A stretch of DNA of 36,312 nt from Candidatus Thorarchaeota archaeon (GTDB lineage Archaea > Asgardarchaeota > Thorarchaeia > Thorarchaeales > Thorarchaeaceae), in the NCBI GenBank assembly GCA_018238375.1, contig JABCTJ010000168.1, forward strand, positions 1 through 36,312, written 5' to 3'. The notes under the pieces are model-generated. The model was not told the DNA's origin. It saw only the letters and a list, made by a program, of their open reading frames with translations, and made no database searches. This document shows, piece after piece, positions 18,925-26,923 of this stretch; the first letter of the stretch is position 1, and the number at the start of each line of letters is the position of its first letter. The position numbers were made by a program, and so were the translations under genes.

Positions 18925-20373
18925 CTAATGCCTAGCACTTGGCAGCCAGACTTGAATTTCCACGCCCTCCTTAGGTTCATCTTCAACGCGGTCCACAACG
19001 ACAATATGACCCCGGTACTTGTCGACAATGTGCTTGACTTGTTGTGCTCCAACACCTCCAAGTCGCTTTTCTAGGTCGAAGAGAGAGAGTTTCATCTTCT
19101 CAGACATCCCGGGGCCATTATCAGAAATCGCGATCTTAAAGCCATCGTCACTTTGGCCAATACTGATCCATACCTGTTTCTTTTCTTTGGGATTATGTTT
19201 GACTGCATTCTCCAGAAGTTCCCTCAATAGATTTTCAAGATATGAGTCTGCACGGACAACTAGATCAAATCCACCGTAATCGACTGTTACTTTGACTTTG
19301 TGATGCTTTCTACGGAACAAATCCAATGTCTGCTCCAAAGTTACCTTCAAGGAAATATCGCCAAGGGGCACAGAGAGAAGATGTTCTGTAGCATGGACTT
19401 TGTCAATCAGAGCATCACAAACATCTGCAGCATTAATAACATACTCAAGAAGCCGCCCTCCATCAGGACCTAGAGCCATGTCCTTGAGCAAATCTGCACT
19501 CATGGTGATGGCTTGCAGTTGATTGCGAATGTCATGCCCCATCAGGTCTAGATACAACATCGATGTTTCAACTGCAGACTTAAGCTCTGATGCAGCCCTT
19601 TGACTCTCTGTGATATCAACCCCGGAGCTGAGCACGCCAATGATGTTACCATCTTCGTCAGATAGAGCAGTGTCTCGCCACGACACAATCCGCTCCACAC
19701 CACGTTTAGTGAGAACCGGGTTGTTGTAGTATTCGATTGTTTCCACTTCACCTGCAATAATAGTCCGAAAGACACTCCTCATCTCAAGTCTAAGGCGCTG
19801 AGGCATAATCGTATCAAACCAGTCCAAGCCCATAAACTCCGCTCCCGAGTACCCGAGCATTTCGGTTGCCTTACGGTTAGCGTAAGTGACTTTTCCAATC
19901 TTGTCCAAGACAACTATCGCGGCTCCAGCGATATCCAGATAACGCTGAAGCGTTTCGTGTTGAGCTCTCAACTCGTTTTCTGAGATCTTGAGCAAGGTTG
20001 TATTATTGAAAATAAGCTGAACAGTGGTCTGCTCTTTAAATTCTATCTTCTGAAGAAACACATCGAAAAAGCGGGGACGGTTCTTACGGTCATTCCACTG
20101 AAGCATAACTGTTTGCGTTTGCGTGGATTTCTTCGAAAGCTGAGCATTCACCTTCTTCCTAAGAGTTTCTACCTCACTTGGAAGGGCGGCAAGAAGAGCC
20201 TCACCGATTGTTTTGCCGAGAAGGCTCCCTGACACCGCTGACATCCTGTGGAACTTCTTGTTCGCATAGATGATTCCTTTCTTGTCAACGATTAGTATGC
20301 CTATTGGCGACTTGTCAAAAATGAGATAAAATGGGTCCCTTTTTTTTTCCGCAGGCATTTGGTCCACCAGCAA
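18925..20373 (-). CDS. PAS-PAS histidine kinase
   Basis: A 482-residue cytoplasmic kinase with PAS domains at about 15-130 and 135-260. The second (LDIAGAAIVVLDKIGKVTYANRK...) has the classic GYSGAEFMGLDW loop. The H-box is YLDLMGHDIRNQLQAI, the N-box LLENAVKHNPKE, and the lid GLGGVGAQQ-like region is KRLGGVGAQQVKHIVDKYRG. The catalytic part is a paralogue of the kinase ending at 12857. The start may be TTG at 20373 or ATG at 20358 (MPAEKKRD), the latter with GGTGG 5 nt upstream. It lies 66-81 nt downstream of the Ras-like GTPase gene on the same strand. Confidence 0.92.
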   Translation of the reverse strand: MLVDQMPAEKKRDPFYLIFDKSPIGILIVDKKGIIYANKKFHRMSAVSGSLLGKTIGEALLAALPSEVETLRKKVNAQLSKKSTQTQTVMLQWNDRKNRPRFFDVFLQKIEFKEQTTVQLIFNNTTLLKISENELRAQHETLQRYLDIAGAAIVVLDKIGKVTYANRKATEMLGYSGAEFMGLDWFDTIMPQRLRLEMRSVFRTIIAGEVETIEYYNNPVLTKRGVERIVSWRDTALSDEDGNIIGVLSSGVDITESQRAASELKSAVETSMLYLDLMGHDIRNQLQAITMSADLLKDMALGPDGGRLLEYVINAADVCDALIDKVHATEHLLSVPLGDISLKVTLEQTLDLFRRKHHKVKVTVDYGGFDLVVRADSYLENLLRELLENAVKHNPKEKKQVWISIGQSDDGFKIAISDNGPGMSEKMKLSLFDLEKRLGGVGAQQVKHIVDKYRGHIVVVDRVEDEPKEGVEIQVWLPSARH

Positions 20374-20439
20374 ATCCTCAATCTGCTTGGAATGCTTTGT
20401 GAATGAAACGTTATCTTTCTTCCGAGTAATGACCCGAAC

Positions 20440-20964
20440 TCAATCAGTCAATCTAATTATCTCGCGAGTTACGATCTTGAAAACATCAACAACGTTTTCA
20501 TTCAGCTTGACTGAGGTTTCAACGTATTTCCAACCGAACTCTCCAGCGAGTTCTCTTCCTTCAGCCTCCGTGACAGCTCTGTCTTGTACCATGTCAGTTT
20601 TATTCGCCACAAGAAGAGAAATGCTTCTTTGGGCGTGGGTGTCAGCTTCTTTCTTCCAGCCCAGCATTTCATCGAATGTTTCACGGCGTGTCACATCGTA
20701 AATGAAAATGACTCCGCTGCTTCCAGTGTAGAAATTGCTACGAACCTTCTTCATCTGGGGCTGACCTGCGAGATCCCAAATTTGCAGCTTTACCAGTCGA
20801 TTATCCACATCTAGGTTCTTGAATGCGAACCCTGCGCCCAGAGTTTGTATGTATGTTTCACGGAAAGCGCCAGTAGTGAATCGCAAGATCAGAGAGGTCT
20901 TTCCAACGGCACCGCTTCCAACGACTACGATTTTGTAGATGCGAGTGAAGCTTCTATCGTCCAT
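20440..20964 (-). CDS. Ras/Rab-like small GTPase (eukaryotic-signature type)
   Basis: A 174-residue small GTPase: P-loop GSGAVGKT (16-23), switch I threonine Thr41 in YIQTLG, switch II WDLAGQ with the catalytic Gln68, NKTD (121-124) and ETSVK (149-153, Ala changed to Val from the usual ETSAK). The WDLAGQ and YxxTLG pattern is Rab/Ras rather than Arf. There is no C-terminal cysteine, so it is not prenylated and is presumably cytosolic or partner-recruited. The start is ATG at 20964 because AGAGGT lies 9 nt before it; the TTG at 20973 would abut the SD. Such GTPases are expanded in Asgard archaea. Confidence 0.95.
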   Translation of the reverse strand: MDDRSFTRIYKIVVVGSGAVGKTSLILRFTTGAFRETYIQTLGAGFAFKNLDVDNRLVKLQIWDLAGQPQMKKVRSNFYTGSSGVIFIYDVTRRETFDEMLGWKKEADTHAQRSISLLVANKTDMVQDRAVTEAEGRELAGEFGWKYVETSVKLNENVVDVFKIVTREIIRLTD

Positions 20965-21163
20965 AGTCGTCAAACCTCTATAGGTCTATTCTGTATTGTC
21001 CATCGAATCCTCTGGATTAGCCATTTTGAAAGGCGCTAAATTGGTATTTCTGTGTTAGTAGTATAGTACAGAGCCGTAGAATCTCTCGTAAATTCACTAC
21101 CTGAGCAAACATATTTGGCCTAGTCTTCCATGTCAATGTGCTAGTCAAAGAGGTCGATGAACA

Positions 21164-22213
21164 ATGGATGATGGGAGCAAGGTAGGTCTGCCACCAGGTA
21201 CTCCAATTCATACTGGCGACAAACAGTTGAGCAAGGTTAAGATTCGCATTATCGATTACAGCCCTTCGGAACTTGAGGTTCGCGAAGATGTAAATTTAAA
21301 GGACTGTGTGCCTTTAGCTGAAGGCGAAGGAATTCGGTGGGTACAGGTAAAGGGTGTTCACGATGTTGAAACAATTCAGTTTATCGGAAAAACATTTGAC
21401 CTTCACGCTCTAGTCATTGAAGACCTTGTAAGAACTCAACAACGGCCCAAGGTTGAAACTACCCAAAGCGGTGCTTTCTTGGTGGTCAGGCCTTTCAGCT
21501 TTGACAATGAAGAGGAGCGACTCAAATCTGAACAGCTAAGCATCGTGTTCGAAAAAGGACTTGTGATGACGTTCCAAGAATCAGATTCCGACATGTTCGA
21601 CCCCATCGAAAAGCGAGCCAAACAAGCGATAGGCCACCTAAGAACCGGAACTGCTGACTACTTGATGTATACAATTCTTGACCTTATTGTTGATCGTTAT
21701 TTCTTTGTCTTGGAAAAGCTGGGAGATAAAATCGAAGCACTGGAGGATAAGCTTGTCAGAGAATCCTCAGGCGATATGCTTCATGAGATTTACAGGCTCA
21801 AACGCAATATCATGGCCATGAGACGCCACGTGTGGCCTCTAAGAGAAGTTGTATTCCAACTCAACAGAGATGAAGCACACCTAATTCACGCAACCACTCA
21901 AGTTTATCTCAGAGACCTCTACGATCACGTTATTCGTGTTACCGATCTTCTTGAAACAAATCGCGAATCACTAACAGCCATGGTAGACATTTACCTCTCA
22001 AGCATGAGCAATAAAATGAACGAGGTCATGCAGGTCCTTGCAGTCGTTTCAACCATCTTCATCCCGTTGACACTTATGGCAAGCATCTATGGAATGAATT
22101 TCCCCAATATGCCTGAACTTACATTATCATATGGATACCCCCTATTTCTCTTTGGAATGATTACCATAGGAGTGATTCTAGGGCTCTATTTCAGGCGCAT
22201 TGGATGGATTTGA
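21164..22213 (+). CDS. corA: CorA-type magnesium/divalent cation channel
   Basis: A 349-residue CorA homologue, normal length. It has a long N-terminal cytoplasmic alpha/beta domain, a long helix (about 190-280) and two C-terminal membrane spans. The first span ends in the diagnostic YGMNF, followed by MPEL in the periplasmic loop. The C-terminus is basic (YFRRIGWI), as expected for the family's inner basic ring. CorA pentamers carry Mg2+ (also Co2+/Ni2+) inward, gated by cytosolic Mg2+. ATG at 21164 with AGAGGT and a 9-nt spacer. Divergent from the GTPase gene and followed by mscS 96 nt downstream. Confidence 0.96.
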   Translation: MDDGSKVGLPPGTPIHTGDKQLSKVKIRIIDYSPSELEVREDVNLKDCVPLAEGEGIRWVQVKGVHDVETIQFIGKTFDLHALVIEDLVRTQQRPKVETTQSGAFLVVRPFSFDNEEERLKSEQLSIVFEKGLVMTFQESDSDMFDPIEKRAKQAIGHLRTGTADYLMYTILDLIVDRYFFVLEKLGDKIEALEDKLVRESSGDMLHEIYRLKRNIMAMRRHVWPLREVVFQLNRDEAHLIHATTQVYLRDLYDHVIRVTDLLETNRESLTAMVDIYLSSMSNKMNEVMQVLAVVSTIFIPLTLMASIYGMNFPNMPELTLSYGYPLFLFGMITIGVILGLYFRRIGWI

Positions 22214-22309
22214 GTAGCAAGACAAACTCCCTAGTCTGTGGGAAATCAGCTGCTCTTCAGCACAATTCATATAGCTGTGAACTGGAACGAGGCATCAGAG
22301 GAGTCAGCC

Positions 22310-23197
22310 ATGCAAGAAACCACGACAACCATATCAATCCCGGACCCGCTTGTTGATCCCATCGCATTCATCGGGCATTTTTGGCTCCAGATACTGCAAC
22401 TTGTCATTCTACTTCTGCTATACTTCATTCTAACACGGGTTCTCCGTCGGTCCTTGAGAGCTATGGGGGTGGGACCTGAGGCATCAAGCGGCATAGTGCT
22501 GATTTCAAGATTAATTCTCTTTGCAGCCATAGTTGCGGTCATTATGGCCTTCTTTTCGCCCAGTTTCGCTGCAATTCTATCAGTGTCTACACTATTTGGA
22601 ACCGCGATAGGTCTTGCATTCTCACAGGCGTTAGGAAACATCGTTAGTGGGTTGTATGTCTTTGCCGCCAGGCCGTTTCGTGTTGGAGACTACGTGAAAA
22701 TTGGAGATGTCGAAGGCATTGTCCGTGAGATTACACTCAACTACACCGAAGTTCTGTTGCCTGATGAAACGACTCAGTTGGTGCCTAATGGTAAAGTTGT
22801 AACAAGTGAAGTCACCAACTATCGCATTGAAATGTCAGACTTCGTCGAGAGGAGTGAGGAGCTGGAATCAGGTGCGGACTCCTCGGTAGAACGCTCAATG
22901 AGAAGAGCGCTTTATAGACTCAAAGATATGACTGGCTACGATGAAGCATATCGATACACCTTCGAACTGACTTTCCATATGAATTTCGACCATCAGAATC
23001 TTCGAATTACATTTGAAAATGTCTGTAAGAATTGGACAACCAAATTCCTGACAACTCCTAACTATATAGTATGGGCCGCTCCAAATGCATGCGTTGTCTA
23101 TCGATTCTCGTTCATTGTGGCTAGCCCGATGGACATTATCAAGTATGGTTCAGAGTTCAAGGATGATCTGCTGCAAGTGTACTGGAAAGGCACATAA
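22310..23197 (+). CDS. mscS: Small-conductance mechanosensitive channel (MscS family)
   Basis: A 295-residue MscS homologue. Three membrane spans occupy about residues 25-115. The pore helix reads FGTAIGLAFSQALGNIVSGL, followed by RPFRVGDYVKIGDVEGIV and the beta domain LLPDETTQLVPNGKVVT. The family opens under membrane tension and releases solutes during osmotic downshock. The frame extends upstream to a GTG at 22238, but ATG at 22310 is preferred because GAGGAG sits 6 nt before it. TTCATATAG at about 22266 is a possible TATA box, so the gene may be transcribed alone or with corA. Confidence 0.93.
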   Translation: MQETTTTISIPDPLVDPIAFIGHFWLQILQLVILLLLYFILTRVLRRSLRAMGVGPEASSGIVLISRLILFAAIVAVIMAFFSPSFAAILSVSTLFGTAIGLAFSQALGNIVSGLYVFAARPFRVGDYVKIGDVEGIVREITLNYTEVLLPDETTQLVPNGKVVTSEVTNYRIEMSDFVERSEELESGADSSVERSMRRALYRLKDMTGYDEAYRYTFELTFHMNFDHQNLRITFENVCKNWTTKFLTTPNYIVWAAPNACVVYRFSFIVASPMDIIKYGSEFKDDLLQVYWKGT

Positions 23198-23217
23198 ACA
23201 GCGCAAGTCTAGCAGAT

Positions 23218-24297
23218 TCAATCAGGAGTGGGAACAAAACCGAAGTGCTCATCCACAAGCTTTGATGCTGTAGCAAAGTTTTGAATCTCACTAGGATTAT
23301 CGAAAAACTGTGAATACTCGGCGTAGAAATGCTCTGTAAAAGCATCGATTGCATGCCTAAGTGTCTGACTTGACTTCGTAGCCACGAGAACGGAAGCTAC
23401 AGAGAACTTGTATGTCCGCTGTAGCACAAGGACTCCATTCTCAAGAACAATCTCTCTAACAGCTCCTTTCTGAACAGACTCATCCAATATCATAGCTATA
23501 CCTTGAAGCATGCCTGAGAAAAGCACCTCATCCGTCAAATCGTGTTCCGGGCCCCAGACATGGCTAAAAAGAGGCACGCCCCCTCTTGTTTCAAAGACTA
23601 TAAGTCGGAGAACCCTAAAAGGGAGAACATATGCCAGCTTCGGTTGCGTGATAAAAGCTATTGCGATAGGAATAACGCCGATTGAGAGCAGAAGTAGCCA
23701 AAGACCGGGCATCGTGAAATGCAGTCCTAGCCCTAGACCAGCAGGCCACAGAACCGCAAGTATAATCCCGCTCAGTAATCCGAGTCTGGCCCCGAACCGA
23801 AGATTCTTTGGCGCTTCTCGATTCATGAGAATCATATAGTATGTGAAAGACGCACCAGTCAGGATGATCAGTATTGCTCCTACGCCCATAACTCCTGGAC
23901 CGAGAACGATGGCAGGTTCCCCGATTGAATTCATCCCCACGATTATCTCCTCTGGTTGTAGGGAGAAGTACACAAGCAAGGTTGCGGCTATAGTAAGCAC
24001 AATCGATTTCCTTGGATCTATTTCATCTCGAGTGAATGAATCAATCATGAGGAATACCAAGGCAATTGTACATAGGCCCACATAGAGTCCCAGAGGGATG
24101 AATATCTCATCAAGGAACAAACTCCCAAGTGAGATAAAAAGGGACCAGAACGTGAGTCCAAGAAATATCCCCACTATAAACGGAGCATGTCGATGCTTGC
24201 TCCCTTGAAGACGCCATAAGGCGCCTGCGAATGCTACCGCATTGATGATGAAAGATGCAAGATACAGTACTACTTCAGTGGTCCAGTTCAACGCCAT
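23218..24297 (-). CDS. Multispanning membrane protein with C-terminal longin-like domain
   Basis: About 359 residues: seven to eight hydrophobic spans over residues 8-230, then a cytoplasmic domain of about 120 residues. The latter has the order strand (LRLIVFET), strand (VPLFSHVW), helix (EVLFSGMLQGIAMILDES), three strands (VREIVLEN, GVLVLQRTY, FSVASVLVAT), helix (TLRHAIDAFTEHFYAEY). This is the longin/roadblock topology, common in Asgard archaea and in eukaryotic trafficking proteins. Start is uncertain: ATG at 24297 gives a clean first span and has a GATATATC box about 45 nt upstream. The frame also opens at GTG 24411 (397 residues) without an SD. Confidence 0.78.
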   Translation of the reverse strand: MALNWTTEVVLYLASFIINAVAFAGALWRLQGSKHRHAPFIVGIFLGLTFWSLFISLGSLFLDEIFIPLGLYVGLCTIALVFLMIDSFTRDEIDPRKSIVLTIAATLLVYFSLQPEEIIVGMNSIGEPAIVLGPGVMGVGAILIILTGASFTYYMILMNREAPKNLRFGARLGLLSGIILAVLWPAGLGLGLHFTMPGLWLLLLSIGVIPIAIAFITQPKLAYVLPFRVLRLIVFETRGGVPLFSHVWGPEHDLTDEVLFSGMLQGIAMILDESVQKGAVREIVLENGVLVLQRTYKFSVASVLVATKSSQTLRHAIDAFTEHFYAEYSQFFDNPSEIQNFATASKLVDEHFGFVPTPD

Positions 24298-24496
24298 CTT
24301 CACACGACCCAATCGTATGGTAATCCTATGCTTTGAGATATATCCATCGATTCCAATGACTATTTGGAAAGCTAAAAGGACTGTAACGCTGTCCATCTCA
24401 TAGAAGGGCACAATCTCTATTGAAGATGTTATAATCCAGCAAGCGCATGCTATTCAAATAGGGCTGCAACTCATTCATCCTGAAAGGAGTCATTTC

Positions 24497-24916
24497 CTAT
24501 AGACGTTCAACAATCCTCTCGAGCAACTTGACTAGAACCTCAGTTTCCTTTTCGCTCATAGAACGCAAGATGGGACGAAGGTTTTTCATGCGGTGTTTAA
24601 CGAACTTCTTACTTGCTTGCGCTCCGCTCGCGGTTACTGAGAGAATCACACGCCTTCTATCCAACTTCGAGGGTTCACGTGCCACAAGGCCCCAATCCAC
24701 AAGCCTGTCTACCTGTCTTGTAGCAGTACTCGGAATCATGTTCATTGCCTTAACAACATCAGTCATACTGCACGGACCTTGTTGGTCGATGTAATCAATA
24801 ATGAAGATTCCTTGGCCCAACTTCTTATCTTCGAATGCAAAGGTTTCAACCTGGATAGTAAGGCGATGGACTGCCTGCGTAAAAAGTTGCAAGATCTCGT
24901 TTTCGCGATTTTTCAT
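24497..24916 (-). CDS. MarR-family transcriptional regulator
   Basis: A 139-residue winged-helix regulator. Dimerisation helix FTQAVHRLTIQVETF, HTH with MTDVVKAMNMIPSTATRQVDRLV, wing LDRRRVILSVTASGAQ and a C-terminal dimerisation helix. It ends at the usual family length when ATG 24916 is used; an upstream TTG (24976) would add 20 hydrophobic residues with no SD. It is divergent from the flavodoxin-ferredoxin gene. The gap holds two matching palindromes, suggesting that it represses both genes until a ligand or redox signal releases it. Confidence 0.9.
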   Translation of the reverse strand: MKNRENEILQLFTQAVHRLTIQVETFAFEDKKLGQGIFIIDYIDQQGPCSMTDVVKAMNMIPSTATRQVDRLVDWGLVAREPSKLDRRRVILSVTASGAQASKKFVKHRMKNLRPILRSMSEKETEVLVKLLERIVERL

Positions 24917-24970
24917 CGTGATCAAGAACAATAGACGCAATGAGTTAAAGATATTTGCATTATGGAACAA

Positions 24971-24983
24971 TTGCAATTCGCAA
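24971..24983. promoter_or_regulatory. Operator-like palindrome 1 (TTGC-N5-GCAA)
   Basis: TTGCAATTCGCAA in the MarR / flavodoxin-ferredoxin divergent region. Same half-sites and spacing as the copy at 25021-25037. It lies upstream of the MarR start (24916). Confidence 0.6.
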
Positions 24984-25020
24984 GGTTTATTTGACTTGCA
25001 TGATAGTTGTATTATGAAAA

Positions 25021-25037
25021 TATTGCCTTTTGCAATA
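25021..25037. promoter_or_regulatory. Operator-like palindrome 2 (TATTGC-N5-GCAATA)
   Basis: TATTGC, CTTTT, GCAATA: 6-bp arms. Its centre is 52 bp from that of palindrome 1, about five helical turns. It lies just upstream of the GAGGTG ribosome site for the ATG at 25061, where a bound repressor would block transcription or initiation. Confidence 0.6.
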
Positions 25038-25060
25038 ATATGGTAGACAGAGGTGCTTCC

Positions 25061-25930
25061 ATGAAGACAGACTTCCTTACAAATATCGAACGGAGCAAGG
25101 TTTCTCCGAAAGTGGGCATTGTGTACATGTCACCTAACGGAAGTACAAGAGATGTTGCTAATCTTCTTGTCAAGGAGCTAGCCGTCATGGGAGAAGTTAG
25201 ATTGTTCAATCTTTCAGACTACGAGAGCGATGAAGGTCGGCTAGAAATACAGAATCAACTAGCAGAAATCCCAATCTTGGGCATCGGAACACCTGTATAC
25301 CAATTGACGATGCTAGACCCAATTAAGCACCTTCTCAAGGGATTGCCAAGCGCAAGTGCCACAGTAAATGAGCCAAGGAAAGCCTTCTGTTTTACGACAT
25401 TTGGGGGCGTAAATAGTGGAAAGACCTTGCTCCATATGTGTACGAATCTTCACAGCCGAGGCTTTGAAATCCTGGGCGCGCTCAAGCTTTTAGCACCTCA
25501 CTTCTACGACGAAGATGTTGAGTTCCCTATTAGAGAGGACAGAACGCTTGTTTTAGAATTCGCGGTCATAGTGCGTCAACGGCTTGAGAAACCAGTTGAG
25601 TGGAACGTGCTGAAGAAGAAACTGAATTGTATGTCAACAAAGGTGAAAGTTCTGTATCCCTTCGTTCGTGCGTTTGGACGCTTCAGAGTAACGAAAATTG
25701 AATTCGATAAGGATCTCTGCACCGTGTGCGGTGCTTGCGAAAATGCCTGCCCTGTTCACGCAATAACTGCACAGGATTTGCCTAGGAAGCGCAATGGTTG
25801 TCTTCCCTGCTTCAACTGCGTCATGGCGTGCCCAACCGGTGCCATGTATGCAGATGTCGAAGAAGCCAGGAGCACAATCCGCTTCAACGAAAAGCATGTC
25901 GGGGGCGAACCCGATCGGGAAATCTTCTAA
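25061..25930 (+). CDS. EFR1-type flavodoxin fused to two-cluster ferredoxin
   Basis: A 289-residue electron-transfer protein. The N-terminal flavodoxin-like domain (about 15-175) has the FMN-phosphate loop YMSPNGSTRDVA and GIGTPVYQL. The C-terminal ferredoxin has two [4Fe-4S] motifs, CTVCGACENACP and CLPCFNCVMACP. The combination matches EFR1-family ferrodoxins, whose role is poorly known. ATG at 25061 has AGAGGTG 5 nt upstream; the frame opens earlier at 25007 but overlaps the operator. It is probably controlled by the divergent MarR gene. The second cluster's codons lie inside a 24-nt sequence repeated 500 bp downstream. Confidence 0.9.
   Translation: MKTDFLTNIERSKVSPKVGIVYMSPNGSTRDVANLLVKELAVMGEVRLFNLSDYESDEGRLEIQNQLAEIPILGIGTPVYQLTMLDPIKHLLKGLPSASATVNEPRKAFCFTTFGGVNSGKTLLHMCTNLHSRGFEILGALKLLAPHFYDEDVEFPIREDRTLVLEFAVIVRQRLEKPVEWNVLKKKLNCMSTKVKVLYPFVRAFGRFRVTKIEFDKDLCTVCGACENACPVHAITAQDLPRKRNGCLPCFNCVMACPTGAMYADVEEARSTIRFNEKHVGGEPDREIF
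25800..25823 (+). repeat. 24-nt exact repeat, copy 1
   Basis: Identical to 26300-26323 on the same strand, starting GTCTTCCCTGCTTCAACTG. Here it is read in the sense direction and encodes part of CLPCFNCV in the second ferredoxin motif. Confidence 0.9.
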
Positions 25931-26052
25931 AAGTAGATTGATGAAAAGAAAAGGATTGAAGGAGAGTAGCGATTGCCCCCTAAAGGGCGTCGTACCCGCC
26001 TTCTAAGCTGATGTCAGTTATCTCAAATGACTAATGCCATTTAGGATTACTA

Positions 26053-26529
26053 TTACCTGCGTCGTCTGTCTCGGCCGCCGTATCCACCGCCGCCGCCACC
26101 GCGACCGCCGTATCCACCGCTGCCGCCACCGCCATAGTCTCTGCGACGTCGAGTGTCTTCATGTTCCTCGGCTGACATGTCAAGTTCCATGTTGACTTCT
26201 TCAATGGCTTCTTCTGCGTCTGATAGCTCGCCGTAGCGGCCAACGTTCAGTCTCAGGTTGCCTCTGAAGAGACCTGTGTAACCGTTAGTCAGGTTGTAGG
26301 TCTTCCCTGCTTCAACTGCGTCAATTGTGTCGTCCCAGAGTGGTACTTGAACAGTTCCACTTGTATCGCCAACTGTAATATCGACAACACGATGTGTCGT
26401 TCCATCACGGCGTGAGCTAACCTCACGCTCTTCACCGATCTCAATCACTTTGAATGAAATGGTGACATTCTTCATACGTGGCTTCAATTCAGCCACTGTA
26501 GCCTCAATAGGCTCTCTGTCGTAACTCAT
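26053..26529 (-). CDS. ssb: Single-OB-fold ssDNA-binding protein with RGG tail (crenarchaeal SSB type)
   Basis: A 158-residue SSB resembling Sulfolobus SSB. The OB fold (about 5-100) begins IEATVAELKPRMKNVTISFK, continues VVDITVGDTSGTVQVPLWDD and ends LTNGYTGLFRGNLRLNVG. An acidic linker (DAEEAIEEVNMEL) leads to an Arg/Gly tail: RRRRDYGGGGSGG, repeated GGYGG units, and a final DRRRR. The tail is basic, whereas bacterial SSB tails are acidic; it may bind RNA, DNA or partners. ATG at 26529 is preferred over an upstream TTG (26568) by homology. Convergent with the flavodoxin-ferredoxin gene. The GC-rich tail codons form short internal DNA repeats (about 26081-26130). Confidence 0.93.
   Translation of the reverse strand: MSYDREPIEATVAELKPRMKNVTISFKVIEIGEEREVSSRRDGTTHRVVDITVGDTSGTVQVPLWDDTIDAVEAGKTYNLTNGYTGLFRGNLRLNVGRYGELSDAEEAIEEVNMELDMSAEEHEDTRRRRDYGGGGSGGYGGRGGGGGGYGGRDRRRR
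26300..26323 (+). repeat. 24-nt exact repeat, copy 2
   Basis: Identical to 25800-25823, displaced by exactly 500 bp. Here it is antisense to the SSB gene, which reads DAVEAGKT through it. Confidence 0.9.
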
Positions 26530-26923
26530 TGTATGTACTCTCGCTTTTGCGAATAACAGGTTAGTCAAAACTAGGGAATTCTTCTAAAATGGTGCGAAAA
26601 GGAATGAACCCTCAATGAACCACGTGTCTGAAGCGTCTCTTGCTTGGTATACCTGCAATTGATTACAAAAAATGTTCCCTTATTACCTTACGCATTGTTA
26701 CCTTTTCGACGACTTCATTCACAATTTGCGCATTTAATTCGATTAGGCATACTAGTCGAAAACCAATCGAAGAAGGTCTAAGCTTGAGAAGCATTGCAAC
26801 TCGCTCTTGCTTCAGAGAGGATTGATTTCACGGGCTTTAGGTAGAAACAATGAATGAAAATAGAAGCTCCCAAGATACTTATTTCAGATTATTAACCGAC
26901 TCTGTAAGTTGAGGGAGCAGAAT
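26530..26923. other. 394-nt divergent regulatory region between SSB and prolyl oligopeptidase
   Basis: No long gene. It contains a TTTTAGAA-like promoter candidate for SSB (minus), one ATTGTTACCT motif (26694-26703) and the 36-bp element at 26767-26802. A 20-codon ORF (26850-26912) has its TGA merging with the GAGGG ribosome site of the peptidase gene; I regard that ORF as unproven. Confidence 0.55.
26767..26802 (+). repeat. 36-bp upstream element, copy 1
   Basis: Matches 29042-29077 at 30 of 36 positions, and all six differences are transitions. The core is CGAAGAAGGT-Y-TAAGC. It lies upstream of the prolyl oligopeptidase gene and includes a TATA-like YTTAAG/TCTAAG. Confidence 0.6.

Noticed and set aside
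26070-26135. GC-rich repeated units at the SSB end as a CRISPR-like or satellite repeat
   Set aside because: They are the codons of the Gly/Arg-rich tail, are imperfect, and have no spacer structure.
26850-26912. 20-codon leader ORF before the prolyl oligopeptidase
   Set aside because: Its stop merges with the peptidase SD, which is suggestive, but an ORF this short is common by chance and the product has no regulatory codon run.
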